Shown one piece after another: positions 47,118 to 52,800 of a DNA stretch of 55,151 nt. The stretch covers positions 1 through 55,151 of the IMG/VR virus record IMGVR_UViG_3300047392_000113; one strand, 5' to 3'. Under the pieces are notes generated by a model. The model searched no databases and was not told where the DNA came from. It saw only the letters and a list, made by a program, of their open reading frames with translations. Each line of letters opens with the position of its first letter. Position 1 is the first letter of the stretch. Source of the DNA: a virus. A program made the translations under genes and the position numbers.

Positions 47118-48221
47118 ATGAAACAACTGCTCTATTACAATATTGGTTTAATTAGATCACTAGACTTGATCAATAGTAAGCAAGAACCTATCGATGAGTA
47201 TCTTGCACCAAATCACAAAGAACTGTATGCGTTCTTTGAGAAACATAAAATGAACCTGAACGCTGTTTATGATAGAACAGGACAGACTCCCCATTTCTTA
47301 AACATCAAACCTGGTCTTTTACAGATTCCTAGTATTGATCCATCTTTCAATAAGTCTTTCAGACAGTGCGTCGAAGAAAGATGTAAAGAATTGGTTGCAC
47401 TAGATAAACCAATTACAGTTGTTTGGAGTGGTGGTATCGATAGTACGTTGGCGCTATTCGCCTTACTTCGCCATGTTAATGATCCAAGCCAGATTACTGT
47501 TTATGGCACATATAGTTCTATCTTAGAATCTGGTCCAATGTTCGATAAGAATATTAAAAACTCTGGCGTCAACTATAAGTTCAAAGTTTCTTCCACACGA
47601 GATTTTGACGATGGAGACCCAAACAGTATCTTCGTTACTGGATTTTATGGTAATCAGTTGTTTGGACCAGTAGACGATTTCATCACTGGTAAAATTAAGA
47701 CTCCAATTTCATTTTTCCACCACCAGTTTAATAACGATGATCCATTAATCGACTACACTAAGTGTATCGATGATGAACTTCACGAATTCTTACTACCTTC
47801 TATCAAGGCTAGCCCTAAGAAAATTGAGACTCTACGAGATCTCCGTTGGTGGTTAATTTTTAACTACGACTGGTATACTGCAGAATACTCTAGCCGTATC
47901 GCAACTAAACAGCAAGATAACCAGTATCACTTTTATAACACAGACGACTTCCAGCGTTATGTTATGACGACTAAAGAGCCGTTCACCAAAGACGTCGGTA
48001 AACCTCTAACTCATCGTTGGGTCATGAGAGAGTTGATTGAAGAGTATAGTGGAGACAGTTATTATGCTTGGAATAAACCAAAAGGGGTTTCCTCTCTTGG
48101 AAACCCCCTTGCTTCTTGGTTGTTTTTGCTAGATGACTATTCAGTCTACTATGCAAATAGAAACACTTTAAGTGATCATCAAGAAGTTTACTCTCACGTT
48201 GATGAGCACATGGGTTTCTGA
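47118..48221 (+). CDS. asparagine-synthetase-like PP-loop ATPase
   Basis: A 367-residue protein. VVWSGGIDSTLAL (residues 102-114) is the PP-loop of N-type ATP pyrophosphatases, and FVTGFYGNQLFGP (about residue 175) corresponds to the 'TG-GGDELF-G' motif of AsnB-type enzymes with the acidic pair replaced by Asn-Gln. The N-terminal ~95 residues are unlike a glutaminase: there is no Cys2 nucleophile. It would adenylate a carboxylate for amide or related bond formation. AsnB-like enzymes without glutaminase are known in lasso-peptide cyclisation and other peptide tailoring. A GAGG site precedes ATG 47118. Its last 54 bp overlap the convergent oxygenase gene. Confidence 0.78.
   Translation: MKQLLYYNIGLIRSLDLINSKQEPIDEYLAPNHKELYAFFEKHKMNLNAVYDRTGQTPHFLNIKPGLLQIPSIDPSFNKSFRQCVEERCKELVALDKPITVVWSGGIDSTLALFALLRHVNDPSQITVYGTYSSILESGPMFDKNIKNSGVNYKFKVSSTRDFDDGDPNSIFVTGFYGNQLFGPVDDFITGKIKTPISFFHHQFNNDDPLIDYTKCIDDELHEFLLPSIKASPKKIETLRDLRWWLIFNYDWYTAEYSSRIATKQQDNQYHFYNTDDFQRYVMTTKEPFTKDVGKPLTHRWVMRELIEEYSGDSYYAWNKPKGVSSLGNPLASWLFLLDDYSVYYANRNTLSDHQEVYSHVDEHMGF
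48082..48110 (-). terminator. terminator for the - strand oxygenase gene, embedded in coding sequence
   Basis: GGGGTTTCC/GGAAACCCC (9 bp, loop of 6) lies within the PP-loop gene. On the - strand it is followed by TTTTGGTTT, 58 nt past the oxygenase stop at 48168; on the + strand no U-run follows. So it most likely serves the leftward transcript. Confidence 0.65.
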
Positions 48222-48827
48222 TTCTAGGTTAGTTTCAACATAACGCTGAGCATAACCTGGAGTTACATAGATTTCTCCAATGCGACTCTTAATACCAAAA
48301 CTTGTGCTAACTAGGTTTTGCGCAGCCATTTTACGAATAGCTTGAACACCACCACGTGGGTCTGGGAAATATGTCGTAGGAGAATTTTCACCACAGTTAG
48401 CGATGAAAGTAAACACTAGAGTAGAAAACTCATAGTTGTGTGGTGGGATGTGTTCGCCACCTTGTTGGAATAGAGTATTAGAACCAACAATAACTGGTGT
48501 TCTACCAGCGTCATCTTTTGAAAGCTGGATAGATTCACAGATCTCGTAAATCACTTCTTTTAAGCGATTAACTGCTGGGTGATCTAATTCCATAATATCT
48601 TTACCAGAATCTTCTTCGGCAACGTTCCATCCGTTGGAAAGATTGATAAGAGGTTGTGCTACCTGTTCCCAGTCAGTGAATTTGTAACTCGCAAAAAGAG
48701 TTGGAAATAGGTGTTGTTGGAAGGTTTCTTCAACTGGCGAATAGTCGAAATTGTATTCTTCTGTTTTAGTTTCGCCGATTAAAGGGGCAGGGATGTTCCC
48801 GTTTTGTGGTGGATTGGTATTTTCCAT
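48168..48827 (-). CDS. 2OG-Fe(II) oxygenase-like protein
   Basis: A 219-residue protein; ATG 48827 has GGAGA upstream and a late promoter behind it. The C-terminal half follows the layout of the 2OG-Fe(II)_Oxy_5 family common in aquatic phages: GGEHIPPHNYEFSTLVFTF (H126, H130), TYFPDPRGG, GEIYVTPGYAQRYV and a terminal NVRVNF with a candidate 2OG-binding Arg (R212). The usual distal iron-ligand His (in 'FPS-L-H-V') reads Gln194, so the iron site is altered; it could be a divergent or inactive oxygenase. Related phage enzymes are thought to hydroxylate proteins. It is the only leftward gene between 20.7 and 55 kb. Confidence 0.65.
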   Translation of the reverse strand: MENTNPPQNGNIPAPLIGETKTEEYNFDYSPVEETFQQHLFPTLFASYKFTDWEQVAQPLINLSNGWNVAEEDSGKDIMELDHPAVNRLKEVIYEICESIQLSKDDAGRTPVIVGSNTLFQQGGEHIPPHNYEFSTLVFTFIANCGENSPTTYFPDPRGGVQAIRKMAAQNLVSTSFGIKSRIGEIYVTPGYAQRYVETNLESETHVLINVRVNFLMIT

Positions 48828-48873
48828 ATTATCTCCATGAAATTGATTTATATATCGCTTCGCAGCTAAGAAG

Positions 48874-48881
48874 TATTTATA
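48874..48881 (-). promoter_or_regulatory. T4 late promoter TATAAATA (leftward)
   Basis: The - strand reads an exact TATAAATA, about 47 nt before ATG 48827. It excludes the longer upstream start at 48887, which lies ahead of the promoter. Confidence 0.8.
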
Positions 48882-48917
48882 CGCCATCTATTTCAGGAAA
48901 TCGCAAATCCCTTCGTT

Positions 48918-48925
48918 TATAAATA
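48918..48925 (+). promoter_or_regulatory. T4 late promoter TATAAATA (rightward)
   Basis: Exact TATAAATA, 31 nt before the fibre-associated gene at 48957. With the - strand element at 48874-48881 it forms a 52-bp divergent late promoter pair. Confidence 0.8.
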
Positions 48926-48956
48926 AGAAGTATAAAAATAGTTTTCGGGGAATTGG

Positions 48957-49292
48957 ATGGCAACTGTTAGTAACCTTTTTGTTGACGCTGGGGCTAGTTA
49001 TAGCAACATCATTTCAGTTGCAGCGACCAACGGACAGCCTTTAAATTTGACAGGATATAGCGTGGCTTCTCAGATGAGAAAGTCATACCAGTCAAGTACA
49101 GCCTATAACTTTACTGCATCTATCTACGATGCAAATAACGGTAAAGTGCGCCTACAACTCACCCCACAACAATCTGAAGTCATCCCTGCAGGAAGATGGC
49201 TTTATGATGTCGAAATCACATCACCTTCTGGCTCTAAAACTAGAGTCGTTGAGGGTGTAGTAACAGTAAATCCTCAGATTACCCAAATTTAA
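48957..49292 (+). CDS. fibre-associated beta-sandwich protein
   Basis: A 111-residue protein with a GGGGAA site. It reads as a small Ig/BppU-like beta domain: LFVDAGASYSNIISVAATNGQPLNLTGYSVASQMRKSY (in parts), then RLQLTPQQSEVIPAGRWLYDVEITSPSG and VVEGVVTVNP. This is a common domain of T4-like aquatic phage fibre loci, used as an attachment or baseplate-binding module. First gene of the distal fibre operon. Confidence 0.72.
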   Translation: MATVSNLFVDAGASYSNIISVAATNGQPLNLTGYSVASQMRKSYQSSTAYNFTASIYDANNGKVRLQLTPQQSEVIPAGRWLYDVEITSPSGSKTRVVEGVVTVNPQITQI

Positions 49293-49293
49293 A

Positions 49294-49545
49294 ATGTCTG
49301 ATACAATTGCTATTGTACAAACCGATGAAGCTCTTCAGGTCGCAGTCGCCGAAGGTGTTCTTACACTTGCATCATCAACCGTGTCCAATCCTGCAGTGGT
49401 AGAATCTCTTGACAGCGTCGCAGACGTAGATACAGCTACTAATGGTAAGGTCGATGGGTCGATTTTAGTTTATAGAACAATAACAAATAGATGGACTTCC
49501 ACAACTACGCTCGATGCGCAGAACATGGAAGGTGGCGAATTTTAA
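49294..49545 (+). CDS. small fibre-associated protein
   Basis: An 83-residue protein starting 1 nt after the preceding stop. The C-terminal half DVDTATNGKVDGSILVYRTITNRWTSTTTLDAQNMEGGEF (in parts) matches a short module ('DGSVLVY---T--W--TT-L--Q--EGG-') often fused to or next to phage fibres. No enzymatic features. Likely a fibre tip or adaptor. Confidence 0.7.
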   Translation: MSDTIAIVQTDEALQVAVAEGVLTLASSTVSNPAVVESLDSVADVDTATNGKVDGSILVYRTITNRWTSTTTLDAQNMEGGEF

Positions 49546-49557
49546 CGGAGAACATAG

Positions 49558-52056
49558 ATGGCTTCTATTATTAGAATTAAACGTTCTAGCACATCTGGCA
49601 ACCCAAGTACGCTTGGCGCTGGTGAGTTAGCTTATTCAGCATTAGCAGATAACGGCGCTAACGGTGGTGATCGCTTATACATTGGTATGGGCACAGAAAC
49701 TGCAGGTAATGCGGTTAACCACGTTATCATCGGTGGTAAATACTACACTGGTCTAGTCGACGCAGGTGGTGCAGGTGGTACACTTAACACTACTGCTAAG
49801 TCTGTCCCAGTCCTTTCTGCTACAGGTACAATCGATAAATGGTTGGTTGGTAACCTACAACTTACAAGTAGCACCCTTTCTTCTACCAATACCAACGGTG
49901 ATATTAACATCACTCCAAACGGTACTGGTAAGTTAATCCTTAGCAATACATACATCGGTGATAGTGCTACTTCTCTTGCAGAGTATATCTACGATACAGT
50001 TGGTGGTGCAGTAACTGGCACTTCAGGGCAAATTGTTGTTACCAACTCTGATGCTGGTAATACATCTACAATTTCTTTAGCGACTACTGCAGTTACTGCA
50101 GGTTCTTATGGTTCTGCGACTTCTATTCCAACATTCACTGTTGATTCTTATGGTCGTTTAACTGCTGCTGGTTCTGCTTCTCTTGCTACTACTTTAAACA
50201 TTGCTGGTGATACTGGAACTTCAGCGTTTGCTCTGTTGACAGACACCATGACTTTTGTTGGTGGCACTGGTATTGATTCCATTGTCAATAAAGTTGGTGC
50301 AGCAACCAGTGTAACATTTAACATTGATTCAACTGTTGCCACTTTAGCTGGCACACAGACATTAACTAACAAGACTATTAACTTAGGAAGCAACACTCTA
50401 GTTGCTACTTCTGCTCAGTTGGCTGCAGCTGTAACAGATGAAACAGGTTCTGGTTCTCTAGTTTTCGCTACTAGTCCAACTCTTGTAACTCCTATCCTTG
50501 GTGTTGCTTCTGCAACATCTATCAACAAGGTTGCGATTACTGCTCCAGCTACTGGTTCTACATTAACCATCGCTGACGGTAAGACTCTAACTGCAAGCAA
50601 CACTTTAACATTCACTGGTACTGATACTTCTTCAGTAGCATTTGGTGCTGGTGGTACTGTTGCTTATGTAGCAAATAAATTAAACGCATTTGCAACCACT
50701 ACTTCTGCTGAATTATTAAGCATTATTTCTGACGAGACTGGTTCTGGTTCTCTAGTATTTGCTACTAGCCCAACATTGGTAACACCAACTCTTGGCGCAG
50801 CACTTGCTACTAGCATTACTGCCACTTCTGGTAGTCTAGCTCTTAATGCTGCAGCTGGTAATAACAGTGTTAACTTAGTGCCAACTGGTACTGGTACTGT
50901 TGACGTTGCCAACAAACGTATTACTTCTGTTGCTGAACCTACTCAGTCTACTGATGCTGCAACTAAGAACTATGTTGATGCAGTTAAGACTGGTTTGGAT
51001 CCTAAAGATTCAGTTCGCATCGCTACTACTGGTGCACTAACTGTCACGTATAACAACGGTACTTCTGGTGTTGGTGCTACTTTAACTAATGCTGGCACTC
51101 AAGCTGCATTCACTGTTGACTCTATCGTTGGTGTTGTTGGCGATCGTGTTCTTGTTAAAGATCAAGCGTCTGCTCTACAAAACGGTATCTATACTATCAC
51201 CACTGTTGGTACTGCTTCTACAAACTGGGTATTGACACGTTCTATTGATGCTGACCAAAACCCAGAAGTAACTCCTGGAGCATTCACTTTCGTTGAAGAA
51301 GGTACAGTTAACGGTAGCAACGGTTTCGTCTGCACATCAACTGGCACTATCACAATTGGTACTAGCAACATTAACTGGGTTCAGTTCTCTGGTGCTGGAC
51401 AGATTATCGCTGGTGATGGTTTAACTAAGACTGGCAATACATTAAATGCAGTTGGTACTGCAAACCGCATTTCTATCTCTGCGGATGCTATTGATATTGC
51501 TGCCACTTATGTTGGTCAGACTTCTATCACAACTCTTGGTACTATTGGTACTGGTACTTGGCAAGGCACGGTTATTGCTGGCCAATATGGTGGTACTGGT
51601 GTAAACAACGCTGGTAAGACTATTACTCTTGGTGGTAACCTTGTCACTTCTGGTGCGTTCTCTACTACTTTAACTGCAACTGCCAATACAACACTAACAC
51701 TACCTGTAACTGGTACTCTTGCTACTTTAGCTGGTGCAGAAACATTAACAAACAAGACGTTAACTGCTCCAGTTATCGCTACTATTGTTAATACTGGTAC
51801 TTTAACTCTACCAACTTCTACTGACACATTGGTTGGTCGTGCCACTACTGATACATTGACAAACAAGACATTGTCTGGTGCTGTTATCTCTGGCGGTTCT
51901 ATTAACAATACCCCAATCGGTGCAACTACTGCTTCGACTGGTGCATTTACAACACTAAGCGCAAGCGGTACTATTACTGCTTCTGGTAACATTACTGGTG
52001 CAGGCGCTGCAACTTCTACTCTTGATGGATTCAACATCGATGGCGGAACGTACTAA
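49558..52056 (+). CDS. long repetitive tail fibre
   Basis: An 832-residue protein. The N-terminus SIIRIKRSSTSGNPSTLGAGELAYSAL then GGDRLYIGMGTE is the standard attachment domain of such fibres ('IKRS--SG-P--L--GELA--'). It continues into Ala/Thr/Gly/Ser repeats with two near-identical units around VTDETGSGSLVFATSPTLVTPILG (about residues 295 and 395) and two LTNKT-type units later. Residues about 475-620 (VGDRVLVKDQASALQNGIYTI) are a globular domain shared with the gene at 52801. No S74 domain at the end. Confidence 0.82.
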   Translation: MASIIRIKRSSTSGNPSTLGAGELAYSALADNGANGGDRLYIGMGTETAGNAVNHVIIGGKYYTGLVDAGGAGGTLNTTAKSVPVLSATGTIDKWLVGNLQLTSSTLSSTNTNGDINITPNGTGKLILSNTYIGDSATSLAEYIYDTVGGAVTGTSGQIVVTNSDAGNTSTISLATTAVTAGSYGSATSIPTFTVDSYGRLTAAGSASLATTLNIAGDTGTSAFALLTDTMTFVGGTGIDSIVNKVGAATSVTFNIDSTVATLAGTQTLTNKTINLGSNTLVATSAQLAAAVTDETGSGSLVFATSPTLVTPILGVASATSINKVAITAPATGSTLTIADGKTLTASNTLTFTGTDTSSVAFGAGGTVAYVANKLNAFATTTSAELLSIISDETGSGSLVFATSPTLVTPTLGAALATSITATSGSLALNAAAGNNSVNLVPTGTGTVDVANKRITSVAEPTQSTDAATKNYVDAVKTGLDPKDSVRIATTGALTVTYNNGTSGVGATLTNAGTQAAFTVDSIVGVVGDRVLVKDQASALQNGIYTITTVGTASTNWVLTRSIDADQNPEVTPGAFTFVEEGTVNGSNGFVCTSTGTITIGTSNINWVQFSGAGQIIAGDGLTKTGNTLNAVGTANRISISADAIDIAATYVGQTSITTLGTIGTGTWQGTVIAGQYGGTGVNNAGKTITLGGNLVTSGAFSTTLTATANTTLTLPVTGTLATLAGAETLTNKTLTAPVIATIVNTGTLTLPTSTDTLVGRATTDTLTNKTLSGAVISGGSINNTPIGATTASTGAFTTLSASGTITASGNITGAGAATSTLDGFNIDGGTY

Positions 52057-52059
52057 ATA
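52052..52059 (+). promoter_or_regulatory. T4-late-like promoter ACTAAATA
   Basis: ACTAAATA spans the stop codon of the 832-residue fibre gene, about 60 nt before ATG 52120. Because Lys/Tyr-stop codons often produce this string, confidence is low. Confidence 0.35.
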
Positions 52060-52077
52060 GATTACGATTAGTAATAA

Positions 52078-52097
52078 CTGGGAGTTTTTACTCCCAG
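52078..52097 (+). terminator. hairpin between fibre genes, possible terminator
   Basis: CTGGGAGT (52078-52085), loop TTTT, ACTCCCAG (52090-52097), then TCTAACCTTTTT. The stem is stable but the U-run is 7 nt away, so it may be a processing or attenuation hairpin instead. Confidence 0.55.
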
Positions 52098-52119
52098 TCT
52101 AACCTTTTTAGGAAGATGA

Positions 52120-52791
52120 ATGAGTAATCAAATCATACTCAAGAAGTCATCAGTTGCGGCAAAAGTACCGCTTACTACTGACTTAGCATACGGTGAATTG
52201 GCATTAAACTATGCTGATGGCAAACTGTATTTCAAGAATTCTTCCAACACAGTCACTTCTTTCGGTTCTAACTCTGCAACCGAAACTCTCTCTAATAAAA
52301 CCCTCCAATCTCCATCTATTACTGGCACTGTTACTTTTAATGGTAGCACAGGTATTGCAGGACAGTTCTTAAAATCTACTGGAACTGGTCTAGAGTGGGG
52401 GTATCCTACAACTCTAGGTAACTCAGCTGGTAACAGTAGGCTGGAGTTTAGCGCTGATGTAAACAACAATCCGCTACTAAATATCATAATGAATAATGTT
52501 AGTGTCGCCACATTTGGTGGTGGACAGATAACATTTAACGTACCGTTGTCGATGAACGGCAACACAATCACAGGACTTGGTGCTCCACTAACGAACACTG
52601 ATGCAGTCACTAAAGCATACGCTGATGGTGCGACATCTTCAGGTTCTTATCCTAAGGGTGATTATGGCGGTTTAGATGCTGTTGCTGCATATGATGCGTT
52701 TGGTGTCTCTATCGTTCCGATTATCACATATGATAATATGACACCTGTTGGAATATTTTTAACTGCAGATTTTGGATCATCATTGACTTAA
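52120..52791 (+). CDS. short tail fibre protein
   Basis: A 223-residue protein. The N-terminus IILKKSSVAAKVPLTTDLAYGELALNYADGKLYFKNSS is the same attachment module as in the neighbouring fibres. The centre has short LSNKTLQSPSITGTVTFNG repeats and MNGNTITGLGAPLTNTDAVTKAYAD, a phage fibre motif; the C-terminal 50 residues are distinct and may be the receptor-binding part. An AGGAAGATGA site precedes ATG 52120. Confidence 0.78.
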   Translation: MSNQIILKKSSVAAKVPLTTDLAYGELALNYADGKLYFKNSSNTVTSFGSNSATETLSNKTLQSPSITGTVTFNGSTGIAGQFLKSTGTGLEWGYPTTLGNSAGNSRLEFSADVNNNPLLNIIMNNVSVATFGGGQITFNVPLSMNGNTITGLGAPLTNTDAVTKAYADGATSSGSYPKGDYGGLDAVAAYDAFGVSIVPIITYDNMTPVGIFLTADFGSSLT

Positions 52792-52800
52792 GGAATAACG

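Noticed and set aside
48082-48110. Hairpin in the PP-loop gene as a rightward terminator
   Set aside because: No U-run on the + strand and 110 nt of coding sequence remain; the T-run exists only leftward.
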